Below the pieces are notes generated by a model. The model did not search any database. It was not told where the DNA came from and saw only the letters and a program-made list of their open reading frames with translations. A DNA stretch of 64,000 nt from the NCBI GenBank assembly GCA_964498075.1, contig CAZCGA010000019.1, positions 1-64,000 on the forward strand, written 5' to 3'. Within the stretch, counting starts at the first letter, position 1. Every line of letters begins with the position of its first letter. Both the position numbers and the translations under genes were made by a program. Shown in pieces: positions 25,582-33,483 of this stretch. This DNA is from CAZCGA01 sp964498075 (lineage in GTDB: Bacteria > Desulfobacterota > Binatia > HRBIN30).

Positions 25582-26106
25582 TCACGAGGGCTCCGGCTCG
25601 ATCAAGCCGTAGTTCCCATCCTTGCGCCGGTAGAGCACGTTGAGGCTTTCGTTGGCGGCGTTCTTGAAGAGGAGGAAGTCGTTCTTGAGCAGCTTGAGCT
25701 GCATCACCGCCTCGCCTACGGACATCGGCTTCACGAGCACGCGCTGCGTGCGGATGATGCCGCCGGTGCGCCGGCGTTCCACGACGGGGGCAGTCTTCTC
25801 GGCGGCGCTGTTCCCGCCCTTGTGATCTTTGACTTTGGCGACGTGCTTCTTCACCTGGCGCTCGATCTTGCTCATGGCGACATCGATCGCCGAGTAAAGA
25901 TCCCCGGTCTCCTCAGTGGCGGTGACGTCGAGGTGATTGGCGCGCAGCTGCACTTCGGCAATGTGGCGATGCTTCACCACCGAGAGGGTGACGTGCGCCT
26001 CGATCGGGCGGCGCAGGAACTTGTGGATGCGTTGCACCTTGTCTTCGGCGTGCTTGCGGAGGCCTTCGGTCGGCTCGACGTGCCGGAAGGTGACCATGAC
26101 TTGCAT
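25582..26106 (-). CDS. hpf: Ribosome hibernation promoting factor, long form
   Basis: Protein of 174 residues. Residues 1-~100 are the RaiA/HPF ribosome-binding domain (MQVMVTFRHVEPTEGLRKHAEDK, then HIAEVQLRANHLDVTATEETGDLYSAIDVAMSKIERQVKKH spans the fold). Residues ~120-174 form the C-terminal dimerisation domain seen in long HPF, ending YRRKDGNYGLIEPEPS. Long HPF joins two 70S ribosomes into inactive 100S particles in stationary phase. It lies 13 bases after rpoN and 52 bases before ptsN in the same operon. Confidence 0.93.
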   Translation of the reverse strand: MQVMVTFRHVEPTEGLRKHAEDKVQRIHKFLRRPIEAHVTLSVVKHRHIAEVQLRANHLDVTATEETGDLYSAIDVAMSKIERQVKKHVAKVKDHKGGNSAAEKTAPVVERRRTGGIIRTQRVLVKPMSVGEAVMQLKLLKNDFLLFKNAANESLNVLYRRKDGNYGLIEPEPS

Positions 26107-26119
26107 CGCTGTCTCCTCG

Positions 26120-27601
26120 TTAGAAGCCTTGGCGCCGCTTCGACGACGGGAGGACGTTCATGATCCCGCGGTACTTGGCTACCGTCCGCCGGGCGATGCC
26201 CACGTGCTCGGTCGACAACATCTTGGCTATGTGCTGGTCGCTGTACGGGCGTCGCGGATCCTCCGCGGCGATGATCTCGCGGATGCGGTCCTTGACGCTC
26301 TCCGCCGAGACTTCCTCGCCGTCGGTGCCTTGCAGGCTGGAGGTGAAGAAATATTTCAACTCGTAGGTGCCCTGCGGGGTATGCACGTACTTGTTGGCGG
26401 TTGCGCGGCTGACCGTCGACTCGTGCATGCCGATGTCCATGGCGACGTCTTTGAGCACCAGCGGCTTCAGGGCGGCGACGCCCTTGTCGAAGAACTCGCA
26501 CTGAAAGCGGACGATGCTTTGCGTCACCAGGTACAGGGTGCGCTGCCGTTGCTGGATGCTCTTGATCAGCCAGGCGGCGGCCCGCATCTTCTCCTGGACG
26601 TAGCGCTTCGCCTCGCCCGTGCCGGAATCGGAGAGCACCTGGCGATAGAAGTTGCTGACGCGCAAGCGCGGCAAGCCGTCGTCATTGAGGGTGACGACCA
26701 AGTCTTCTCCGATCTTCTGCACGAACACGTCCGGGGTGATGTAGCGGATGTCACCTTCACCGAAGTTGCGGCCCGGCTTCGGCTCGAGCTTGGCGATATA
26801 ATGGGCGGCGGCGACCACCTCTTCCATCGGCGCTCCCAGCTCACGGACGATCCTATCGTAGCGTTTGCTCTCCAGCAGGCCGAGGTGGTCACGCACGATC
26901 GCCGCGGCAACGGAGTCCTCCTTGCCATCGTTGCGCAGCTGCAGCAGCAGACACTCGCGCAAGTCGCGCGCCCCCACGCCGGGCGGGTCCAACCCCTGGA
27001 TGCGTTTCAAGGCGCGCTCCACGATGTCGAAGTCCTGCCCGCTCTGGAAGGCGATGTCCTCGATCGGCAACTGCAGGTATCCCTCCTTGTCCATGTTGCC
27101 GATGATCAACGCGGCGACCGACTCCTCCACCGGACCGATGTCGGTCATGCGCAGCTGCCAGATGAGGTTCTCGGGCAGCGACTGAGCGCGCACCAAGGTG
27201 TTCTCCAGGGCGGACCGCTTGTCCTCATCGTAGTCCGCCGAGGTCGCCGAGGAGCCGTGCCAGTCGTTGCGATAGTTGTCGAGGTACTCCTTCCAGTCGA
27301 TCTCCCCCATGCGTTCGCTGGGCTCGACCTCGGTGGTGGTTTCCCGTTGCTCGAGCGGTGCTTCCGGCCACTCCTCGGCGCCGTTGCCGCTGGACTCCAG
27401 GGGCTCTTCGGTGCGCGGACGCTCTTCCTCCTCCTGCTGGTCGACGCCTTCTTCGAGGGTGGGATTCTGGGCCAGCTCCTCGTCGATGAGCGTCTCGAGC
27501 TCCATACGCGACACTTGGAGGATCTTGATCGCCTGCCGCAGCTGGGGCGTCATCACCAGCTGCTGAGAGAGTCTCTGGTAGAGTCTAGTTTCGAGTGCCA
27601 T
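26120..27601 (-). CDS. rpoN: RNA polymerase sigma-54 factor
   Basis: Full-length sigma-54 of 493 residues. The N-terminal Gln/Leu-rich region I (LSQQLVMTPQLRQAIKILQ) contacts activators and core polymerase, an acidic region II lies at ~45-110, then the core-binding domain, and the C-terminus has the HTH and the RpoN box ARRTVAKYR. It works with enhancer-binding AAA+ activators, of which the window has one (52226-53563, GAFTGA). It follows lptB by five bases, the conserved arrangement in Gram-negative genomes. Confidence 0.97.
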   Translation of the reverse strand: MALETRLYQRLSQQLVMTPQLRQAIKILQVSRMELETLIDEELAQNPTLEEGVDQQEEEERPRTEEPLESSGNGAEEWPEAPLEQRETTTEVEPSERMGEIDWKEYLDNYRNDWHGSSATSADYDEDKRSALENTLVRAQSLPENLIWQLRMTDIGPVEESVAALIIGNMDKEGYLQLPIEDIAFQSGQDFDIVERALKRIQGLDPPGVGARDLRECLLLQLRNDGKEDSVAAAIVRDHLGLLESKRYDRIVRELGAPMEEVVAAAHYIAKLEPKPGRNFGEGDIRYITPDVFVQKIGEDLVVTLNDDGLPRLRVSNFYRQVLSDSGTGEAKRYVQEKMRAAAWLIKSIQQRQRTLYLVTQSIVRFQCEFFDKGVAALKPLVLKDVAMDIGMHESTVSRATANKYVHTPQGTYELKYFFTSSLQGTDGEEVSAESVKDRIREIIAAEDPRRPYSDQHIAKMLSTEHVGIARRTVAKYRGIMNVLPSSKRRQGF

Positions 27602-27606
27602 GACTC

Positions 27607-28353
27607 TTACAGCGTAAAGCGCTCCCCCAGATAGAGTTCCCGGGCGCGACGGCTGCCGGCGATTTCTTGCGGCGTGCCCTCCTCAAGCACTGCGCCCTCG
27701 TTGAGGATGTAAGCACGGTCGCAGATGCCCAAGGTCTCGCGCACATTGTGGTCCGTAATGAGTATCCCAATCCTTCGCTCCTTCAGCTGTGCCACGATGC
27801 TCTGGATATCCAGAATAGCAAGCGGATCGATTCCTGCAAAAGGTTCGTCGAGGAGCATGAAGGCCGGGGAGGTCACCAGGGCGCGGGTGATCTCGACGCG
27901 GCGGCGCTCGCCGCCGGACAGCGAGTACGCTTTGCTCTTGGCCAGGTGGGCGATACTGAGCTCTTCGAGCAGCAGCGCCAGCCGCTCGCGGCGCTCGTCG
28001 CGCGTCAGGTCCAACGTTTCGAGGATGGCAAGGATGTTCTCCTCCACGGTCAGCTTGCGAAACACCGATGGCTCTTGAGGCAGGTAGCTGATGCCCTTGC
28101 GGGCGCGCATGAACATCGGGTCGCCGGTGAGGTCCATGCCGTTGAGCTGCACGCAGCCGCGGTCCGGGCGGATCAGTCCGACAATGGCGTAGAAGGTGGT
28201 CGTCTTGCCGGCGCCGTTGGGCCCGAGCAGACCGACCACTTCGCCGGCATGCACCTCGAGCGAGACGTCGCGCAGTATCTCACGGCCCCCGAGGCGCTTG
28301 CAGAGGCTCTCGGCGCGCAGCATCCCCTGCCCGTCACTGCCGTTGCGGCTCAC
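27607..28353 (-). CDS. lptB: LPS export ABC transporter ATP-binding protein
   Basis: ATPase of 248 residues that powers lipopolysaccharide transport by LptB2FGC from inner membrane to cell surface. Walker A is [14 protein letters not shown], the Q-loop is in [13 protein letters not shown], the ABC signature is [11 protein letters not shown], Walker B is [13 protein letters not shown], and the H-loop is ITDHNVRE. The start overlaps the end of lptA by four bases. LptF and LptG are not in this window. Confidence 0.97.
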   Translation of the reverse strand: MSRNGSDGQGMLRAESLCKRLGGREILRDVSLEVHAGEVVGLLGPNGAGKTTTFYAIVGLIRPDRGCVQLNGMDLTGDPMFMRARKGISYLPQEPSVFRKLTVEENILAILETLDLTRDERRERLALLLEELSIAHLAKSKAYSLSGGERRRVEITRALVTSPAFMLLDEPFAGIDPLAILDIQSIVAQLKERRIGILITDHNVRETLGICDRAYILNEGAVLEEGTPQEIAGSRRARELYLGERFTL

Positions 28354-28997
28354 GGTGCGCCTCCGCCTGCCGCCGGGGTCGGCTCGCCTTTGCCGGGAAA
28401 CAGCACGGCTTTGACGCGTCCGCTGCCGCCCTCGACGACGCTGCGCTGCTCATCCAGATAGACAACGACGCGGTCGCCGCTGACTTGATTCGGACCGTCG
28501 TGCAGCTCGGCCTTGTCGCTCAACACCGCGGTGCCGCGTGCCTGATCGAACACCGCCCGCCCGCCGGTTGCCCAGCGCCCACCTTGCGAGAGCCGGACCT
28601 GACCCTGGGCAATCACTTCCTTCACCTGGTTCTCGGCGTGTTCATCGAGCGAGACGATGAGGGTGTCGCTCTCCAGCTTCATCTCTCCCTGCGTCACTAC
28701 CACGGTGCCCTTGTAGGTGAGCACGCGCGAGCGGTAATCGAACTCCAACCCGTCGGCGGTCACCGAGATCGGCTCGCGCGTCGAGGTGAAGGTGAGGGAG
28801 TCCAGGAACGCGGCGGGGCTGGCTGGGGTGGGTTTGTCGGCTGGCGGGGCGCGGGTTGCCGCCCGCGCTTCCTCACCACAGCTGCGACCGGTGGACAGCC
28901 CGATCGACGCCACGACCAGCAGAGCCGCCCATGTGTTACAGCGGTGCGTTGCTGCCTCCTCTTTTTTCCGGGGCCGGCCGCAGCTGCATGGTGACAT
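28350..28997 (-). CDS. lptA: LPS transport periplasmic protein
   Basis: About 215 residues with an N-terminal hydrophobic segment ([13 protein letters not shown]) serving as an export signal. Residues ~75-200 form the OstA/LptA beta-jellyroll: [22 protein letters not shown] and [21 protein letters not shown] with repeating strand pairs. LptA builds the periplasmic bridge that carries LPS between LptC and the outer membrane. The chosen ATG gives a 62-base overlap with lptC; the true start may lie nearer the signal segment. It sits directly upstream of lptB in the conserved order. Confidence 0.9.
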   Translation of the reverse strand: MSPCSCGRPRKKEEAATHRCNTWAALLVVASIGLSTGRSCGEEARAATRAPPADKPTPASPAAFLDSLTFTSTREPISVTADGLEFDYRSRVLTYKGTVVVTQGEMKLESDTLIVSLDEHAENQVKEVIAQGQVRLSQGGRWATGGRAVFDQARGTAVLSDKAELHDGPNQVSGDRVVVYLDEQRSVVEGGSGRVKAVLFPGKGEPTPAAGGGAP

Positions 28998-29538
28998 GTT
29001 GGCGCAGATTCACCCGCTGGGTGTCGACCTGCACCTCCATGCGATCGCCCTGCAGTTGGACGTCATGCCCGGATATCTCCACCCGCCCCGGTGCGGAGAT
29101 CACCTGCCGGCGCTGGTCGTAGGTCGCGCGGGCGGTGCGCACGGTGTAGTCGGCCAGCCGCACCTCGATATTGCCGTTGAGCTCGACGCGCGCGACTTCG
29201 CGCCCGTCGAGCACGATGCGCCCCTCCTCGCCGCTGAGACCCACGACCCGTCCGTCCTTGAGAAAGAGCTCCATCGTCGCGTCGCGTACGACCACGGTCT
29301 TGTCCTCATCGACGTACTGGGCATCTTGTGCCGACACCTCCCACACCTTCCGTCCCTCCTGCACCTTGACGCGGTGGAAGTCCCGGATGTGCTGCGATAC
29401 GCCGGGGATGAGCTCCAGTTGGTTCGGCACCCAGTCCTGCTGCCGCTGCTGCCACAGGCTGCGCCCGACGAGAAGCCCGATGGCCAGCAGCAACAGGATC
29501 ACACTCCCGGCGACGGCAGTACGAAGGCGTTTTCTCAT
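28936..29538 (-). CDS. lptC: LPS export inner-membrane protein LptC
   Basis: About 200 residues from ATG 29538. One membrane anchor near the start (VAGSVILLLLAIGLLVG) is followed by a periplasmic LptC/OstA-like beta domain with VWEVSAQDAQYVDEDKTVVV, LSGEEGRIVLDGREVARV and VISAPGRVEISGHDVQL. LptC hands LPS from LptFG to LptA. The frame continues upstream to 29703, but the extra sequence is Arg/Pro/Gly-rich and places the membrane segment unusually late, so I favour the internal ATG. First gene of the lpt-rpoN cluster; the cold-shock gene diverges from it. Confidence 0.87.
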   Translation of the reverse strand: MRKRLRTAVAGSVILLLLAIGLLVGRSLWQQRQQDWVPNQLELIPGVSQHIRDFHRVKVQEGRKVWEVSAQDAQYVDEDKTVVVRDATMELFLKDGRVVGLSGEEGRIVLDGREVARVELNGNIEVRLADYTVRTARATYDQRRQVISAPGRVEISGHDVQLQGDRMEVQVDTQRVNLRQHVTMQLRPAPEKRGGSNAPL

Positions 29539-29825
29539 AGGCAGGAGCCGCGTCGATGGGCGCGCGGGGACGAACCTTACCATCGGCAAAACGGCGAGTA
29601 AAGGTAAACCAGGACGCCGCCCGCCGCCGCCCCGACCCCGACGCTTGGTGTCCCTTAATTTTTGTTGCACAGGCGCGCGCGCCCGTGCTATGAGGGCGCC
29701 CAAGTTTCGAGGCGAAAGGATCCGAGGGGTTATAGGTTACCGGGCGTCCGGAGGCGTTACCTGCGCTCCAGCTTGAAGCAGCTTTCCCTGAAACACACAG
29801 CGCAGCGAAAGGGGGTACAGGCAGT

Positions 29826-30026
29826 ATGGTTCAAGGCACCGTCAAGTGGTTCAACGGACAGAAGGGCTATGGCTTCATTACCAAGGACGATGGGCAGGAC
29901 GTCTTTGTGCACTACTCCGCCATTGTCGGCCAGGGCTTCCGCTCGCTAGAGGAGGGCCAGCGTGTCGAGTTCGAGATCACGCAGGGTCCGAAGGGCTTAC
30001 AGGCCGCGAACGTCTCGAAACTCTGA
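29826..30026 (+). CDS. Cold-shock domain protein
   Basis: Single CSD protein of 66 residues that binds single-stranded RNA or DNA. RNP1 (KGYGFITKD) and RNP2 (VFVHYSAI) are both present. An A/G-rich ribosome-binding site (AAAGGGGG) lies about ten bases upstream of ATG, and a long leader of roughly 130-170 bases precedes it, as is usual for csp genes that regulate through mRNA structure. A strong intrinsic terminator follows at 30051-30087, so the gene is monocistronic. Confidence 0.96.
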   Translation: MVQGTVKWFNGQKGYGFITKDDGQDVFVHYSAIVGQGFRSLEEGQRVEFEITQGPKGLQAANVSKL

Positions 30027-30050
30027 TCCACCCGAGGCAGAGGGACAACA

Positions 30051-30087
30051 GCCTCGGCCCGCGCACCGGGCCGAGGCTTTCTTTTTT
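30051..30087 (+). terminator. Intrinsic terminator of the cold-shock gene
   Basis: A perfect 10-bp GC-rich stem (GCCTCGGCCC at 30051-30060 with GGGCCGAGGC at 30068-30077, 7-base loop) is followed by TTTCTTTTTT on the + strand. It lies 25 bases past the cold-shock stop codon. Confidence 0.93.
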
Positions 30088-30137
30088 CAACATTGCGACA
30101 TGGCCATCGAAGGCACGGTGCGCACGTTCTTGTCACT

Positions 30138-30545
30138 ATGAGCCTGCCCATCGCGACGCGCGGACTGCGACACGTTGCCCTGCGGGTGCGAGACGTGGCG
30201 CGCTCCAAGGCGTTCTATGCCGAGGTCTTCGGCATGGAAACGGTCTGGGAGCCGGATGCGGAGAACTGCTACCTATCGAGCGGCTGTGACAACTTGGCGC
30301 TCCATCAGGTGCCGGCCGCGCCGGCTGCGGTGGGGGAGCAGGTGCTCGACCACATCGGCTTCATCGTTTCCTCGCCCGAGGCCGTGTGGGCGGCCGCCGA
30401 GCAGCTGCGTGCCCGTGCCGTGCCCATCCTCAAAGAGCCGCGCCGACACCGCGACGGGAGTTGCTCGCTCTACTGCGCCGATCCGGACGGCACGGTCATC
30501 CAAATCCTGTTCGAGCCCACGATCAGCCCGCTGAACCTGCGATGA
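30138..30545 (+). CDS. Glyoxalase/VOC-superfamily protein
   Basis: About 135 residues with two beta-alpha-beta-beta-beta modules of the vicinal oxygen chelate fold. Likely metal ligands are His in LRHVALRVRD, His in VLDHIGFIV and Glu in VIQILFEP; SLYCADPDGTVIQIL is a typical C-terminal module. The family includes glyoxalase I, dioxygenases and resistance proteins, so the substrate is open. I chose ATG 30138, as upstream sequence runs into the csp terminator region. Its stop overlaps the pcs start by four bases, so the two are coupled. Confidence 0.85.
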   Translation: MSLPIATRGLRHVALRVRDVARSKAFYAEVFGMETVWEPDAENCYLSSGCDNLALHQVPAAPAAVGEQVLDHIGFIVSSPEAVWAAAEQLRARAVPILKEPRRHRDGSCSLYCADPDGTVIQILFEPTISPLNLR

Positions 30546-31240
30546 GCGGCCGGGTGCTAGCGGCGTGGTCCGTGCACTTCTACACCGCCCTCGGCGCGGC
30601 GCTCGGCTTCTTCGCGTTGGAGGCCGCGGCGGACGGTCGTTACGGTGTTGCCTTCGCGTGGATGGCGCTGGCCACGTTCATCGATGCCACCGACGGGACG
30701 CTGGCGCGGCGGGTGCGCGTCAAGGAAGTCCTGCCGCACTTCGACGGCTCCAAGCTCGACGACATCGTCGACTACCTGAACTACGTCGTGGTGCCGGTCG
30801 TCATCGCGTATCACGCCGCCTTGATCCCGCACGGCACCGCCGGGCTGGTGATCGGTTCGGCGCCGTTGCTGGCGAGCGGGTACGGTTTCTGTCAAACCGA
30901 CGCCAAGACCGCGGACCACTTCTTCAAAGGCTTCCCGTCGTACTGGAACGTTGTGGTCTTCTACTTCTACGTGCTGACGACGCCGGTCTGGTTCAACGTC
31001 GCGATCCTGATTACCTTCTCCGTGCTGGTGTTCGTGCCGATCCGTTACCTCTATCCCAGTCGGAATCCGGTGGCCCAGCGGACCACGCATGGCCTGGGGG
31101 TCGTTTGGGCGGCCTGCATCGTCGCCTTGCTGGTGCAGTTCCCGGAGCCGTCGCGCCAGCTGGCGTGGCTGTCGATGTTCTTCCCGATCTACTACTTCGC
31201 GGTGTCGTTCCACGTGCACTTCCGCAACCACGCGGCTTGA
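30542..31240 (+). CDS. pcs: Phosphatidylcholine synthase (CDP-alcohol phosphatidyltransferase)
   Basis: About 232 residues, mostly membrane-embedded with ~7-8 hydrophobic helices. The CDP-alcohol phosphatidyltransferase motif DATDGTLAR...FDGSKLDDIVD carries the conserved acidic metal-binding residues. The features around it (LDDIVDYLNYVVVPVV, the late FVPIRYLYPS) match bacterial Pcs, which condenses choline with CDP-diacylglycerol to phosphatidylcholine. The frame is open further upstream, but ATG 30542 overlaps the VOC stop codon and fits the N-terminus of the family. Confidence 0.87.
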   Translation: MSGRVLAAWSVHFYTALGAALGFFALEAAADGRYGVAFAWMALATFIDATDGTLARRVRVKEVLPHFDGSKLDDIVDYLNYVVVPVVIAYHAALIPHGTAGLVIGSAPLLASGYGFCQTDAKTADHFFKGFPSYWNVVVFYFYVLTTPVWFNVAILITFSVLVFVPIRYLYPSRNPVAQRTTHGLGVVWAACIVALLVQFPEPSRQLAWLSMFFPIYYFAVSFHVHFRNHAA

Positions 31241-31250
31241 GACGGCGTGC

Positions 31251-31805
31251 TCAGTGCGCACCGTATTTGCCGGCCAGGCGTCGTGCCTCGATCTGCACCT
31301 CTCGGAGCAGGGATAGCGCTTGCTTCGCGACCGATGCGTCGCGCGTTGCCCAGACCTCTGCTGCCTTGTGCCCGGCGGCCACCTGGTCGAACGATCCGGC
31401 GCCTGCCTTCGCCAACGCGCTGGCGACGGCGACTTCGCCGAAGCTGAGGTCGGGACCCTTCAGCCGGCGCGTCAGCTCTGCCGCCGAGACTTCGTACACG
31501 GTCGACATCGCCTCGATCATGATCTGTGCGCTTCTGCGGTCACTCGTCTTGTCGTTGAACGAGCGCGCGTAGCGCCTCAAGGCCGCGTCGGGGGAACCAC
31601 TGCCGGCTTCGAGCTCGGCGGTCGACGGCAAGGCGGTGACTTTGAGGTTCGGGTCGGTCCGATAGTCGGCCCCGAGCGTCAGCTCCTCCGACTCGGGCAC
31701 GACGATGAATTGTGTGCGATGCGTGTATGGTGCGCTGGCACAGCCGGCCGCGAAGAGCAGCAGGGCGGCCACAGTGATCAAGAATCCCTGCGATCGAGGT
31801 CCCAC
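31251..31805 (-). CDS. Lipoprotein, M48-like N-terminal segment without the protease domain
   Basis: Protein of 184 residues with a lipoprotein signal (VAALLLFAAGC, Cys22 as lipid anchor). The next residues, APYTHRTQFIVVPESEELTLG, recall the region just after the lipobox in M48-family periplasmic metalloproteases, but no HExxH motif and no protease domain follow. The rest is alanine-rich and helical, ending with a likely amphipathic segment around VWATRDASVAKQALSLL. Function unknown. It converges with pcs, eleven bases separating the stops. Confidence 0.72.
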   Translation of the reverse strand: MGPRSQGFLITVAALLLFAAGCASAPYTHRTQFIVVPESEELTLGADYRTDPNLKVTALPSTAELEAGSGSPDAALRRYARSFNDKTSDRRSAQIMIEAMSTVYEVSAAELTRRLKGPDLSFGEVAVASALAKAGAGSFDQVAAGHKAAEVWATRDASVAKQALSLLREVQIEARRLAGKYGAH

Positions 31806-31955
31806 GCGGGCATTCTAGGGAAGCCCGCCGGGCAACGGAAGTGAGCGCCGGCGGCGCTGAGAAACCTTCGAAAGGGGGGACCTTTGCTCAACGGTGGCAG
31901 GATGCTACGAGCACGATTCACGAACACGACTCACGACTGAACAGGAGGTTTCGAA

Positions 31956-32723
31956 ATGAAGATCGAAGGTGCAGTCGCTTTGGTGACCGGCGGTGCGTCC
32001 GGGCTCGGTGAGGCGACCGTGCGCGCCCTGGTGGGGAGGGGCGCGCGCGCGGCGATCCTGGATCGGCCCAACTCCGCCGGCGAGCAGGTGGCCAAGGAGC
32101 TCGGCGGCAAGGCGATATTTGTGTCCGCCGACGTTACCAGCTCAGATCAAGTGACCAAAGCGGTGCAGCAGACCGTCGCTGCCTTCGGCGGGGTCCACGT
32201 CGTCGTGAACTGCGCCGGGGTCGGCGCCGCGATGAAGACTACCGGCAAGCAAGGCCCGATGCCGCTCGACATGTTCGAGATGGTCATCAAGATCAACCTG
32301 ATCGGGACGTTCAACGTGATCCGTGTCGCCGCCACTGAGATGTTGAAGAACACACCCAACGATGACGGCGAGCGCGGCGTGATCATCAACACTGCGTCAG
32401 TCGCCGCCTTCGACGGCCAGATCGGTCAGGTAGCCTACTCGGCGTCGAAGGCGGGGGTCGTCGGCATGACGCTGCCGATCGCCCGCGACTTGTCCCGCGA
32501 CGGTATCCGTTGCCTGACCATAGCGCCGGGAACCTTCGATACACCGATGCTCGCGATGCTGCCGGAGCCGCAGCGCCAAGCGCTGGGCGCGCAGATCCCG
32601 TTTCCGCAGCGCTTGGGTCGGCCGCCCGAGTATGCGGCGCTCGCCGTGCACATCGTCGAGAACGCCTACCTCAACGGCGAGACCATCCGCCTCGACGGCG
32701 CCATCCGCATGCCGCCGAAGTAA
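31956..32723 (+). CDS. Short-chain dehydrogenase, 3-hydroxyacyl-CoA dehydrogenase type-2-like
   Basis: Enzyme of 255 residues with the NAD-binding motif [11 protein letters not shown], the NCAG-type strand VVVNCAGVG, and catalytic Ser...YSASK (Tyr-x-x-x-Lys in VAYSASKAG). The long insertion after [19 protein letters not shown] and the ending [17 protein letters not shown] match the HSD10/type-II 3-hydroxyacyl-CoA dehydrogenase group, which oxidises 3-hydroxyacyl-CoA in fatty-acid or isoleucine breakdown. AGGAGG lies about eight bases upstream of ATG. With the enoyl-CoA hydratase at 38067 it suggests acyl-CoA catabolism, but the genes are not in one operon. Confidence 0.9.
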   Translation: MKIEGAVALVTGGASGLGEATVRALVGRGARAAILDRPNSAGEQVAKELGGKAIFVSADVTSSDQVTKAVQQTVAAFGGVHVVVNCAGVGAAMKTTGKQGPMPLDMFEMVIKINLIGTFNVIRVAATEMLKNTPNDDGERGVIINTASVAAFDGQIGQVAYSASKAGVVGMTLPIARDLSRDGIRCLTIAPGTFDTPMLAMLPEPQRQALGAQIPFPQRLGRPPEYAALAVHIVENAYLNGETIRLDGAIRMPPK

Positions 32724-32859
32724 GCGACGCGACGATCCACCGACCGGACCTCCGAGCGTTCCGCCCGTCCCCGAAGCTCGGCGCCTCGCGCGTCGGGTTC
32801 GGTGCAGCTGGGAGGCGCCATCATCGGCACGACGCCAAACTTGCCCGACTGGTCGCGCG

Positions 32860-33417
32860 ATGTCGAGGCACGTGTGCAGGGTGCTGGAGCACTTGCACGC
32901 AGCCCTGAAGACAGGGCATAGCTTTGAAGGGGAATGCAGCGCGGTGCGCCATCACGAGTTTGAAATGGAGATGCCGTTCGCGGCGGCGCGCCTCTGGGCG
33001 TTGTTTCAACGCTACGACTTGTGGAAGGAGTACGCCCCGGCCGTGCTTGACGTGGAGATCGTCTATCCGGGCGACGCTTACGGCAACGGGTTGTTGCGCA
33101 AGGTAATCTACCCGCTGCCCTTCGGCCGGCGCGGCGAGTCCTTCGAGCTGGTCACCAACGTCAGGCCGGCGTGCGGTTACGACTACCTGATGCTGCGCAC
33201 CGGACTGAGCGGTTCCATGTCGCTGGAGCCGCTGGGGCCGAACCGCACGCGCATTCGTTTTCGCGAGTCGTTCCATATGACGACGCCGGTGCTGCGTCAC
33301 TTCGAGGCTCCGATCTACCGGTTCATCAACAAGAAGAATGAAGAGTCGATCCGTGGTGCCGCCGCCTGGCTCGCGGCACATCCGGAGTTTCGCGCCGATC
33401 TGGCAGATCCGGCGTGA
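32860..33417 (+). CDS. SRPBCC (START-like) family protein
   Basis: About 185 residues folding as a START/Bet v1-like cavity domain, seen from HHEFEMEMPFAAARLWALFQRYDLWKEYAPAVL through to RESFHMTTPVLRHFEAPIYRFINKKNEES. Such proteins bind hydrophobic ligands or act as cyclases and dehydratases; no specific ligand can be named. The start is uncertain: ATG 32860, GTG 32881 and GTG 32944 are all in frame, and the domain itself begins near the last of these. It follows the SDR gene by ~136 bases in the same direction. Confidence 0.75.
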   Translation: MSRHVCRVLEHLHAALKTGHSFEGECSAVRHHEFEMEMPFAAARLWALFQRYDLWKEYAPAVLDVEIVYPGDAYGNGLLRKVIYPLPFGRRGESFELVTNVRPACGYDYLMLRTGLSGSMSLEPLGPNRTRIRFRESFHMTTPVLRHFEAPIYRFINKKNEESIRGAAAWLAAHPEFRADLADPA

Positions 33418-33483
33418 GCCCTGGCGGCGTAGGACGCAATTCCGCAGACAGCCCGCGACGCTGCTGCTAAGCAAGCACGCCCG

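Noticed and set aside
29665..29693. Promoter for the cold-shock gene (TTGCAC plus a CTATGA-like box)
   Set aside because: The -35 is plausible but the -10 matches poorly; the leader start cannot be fixed by eye.
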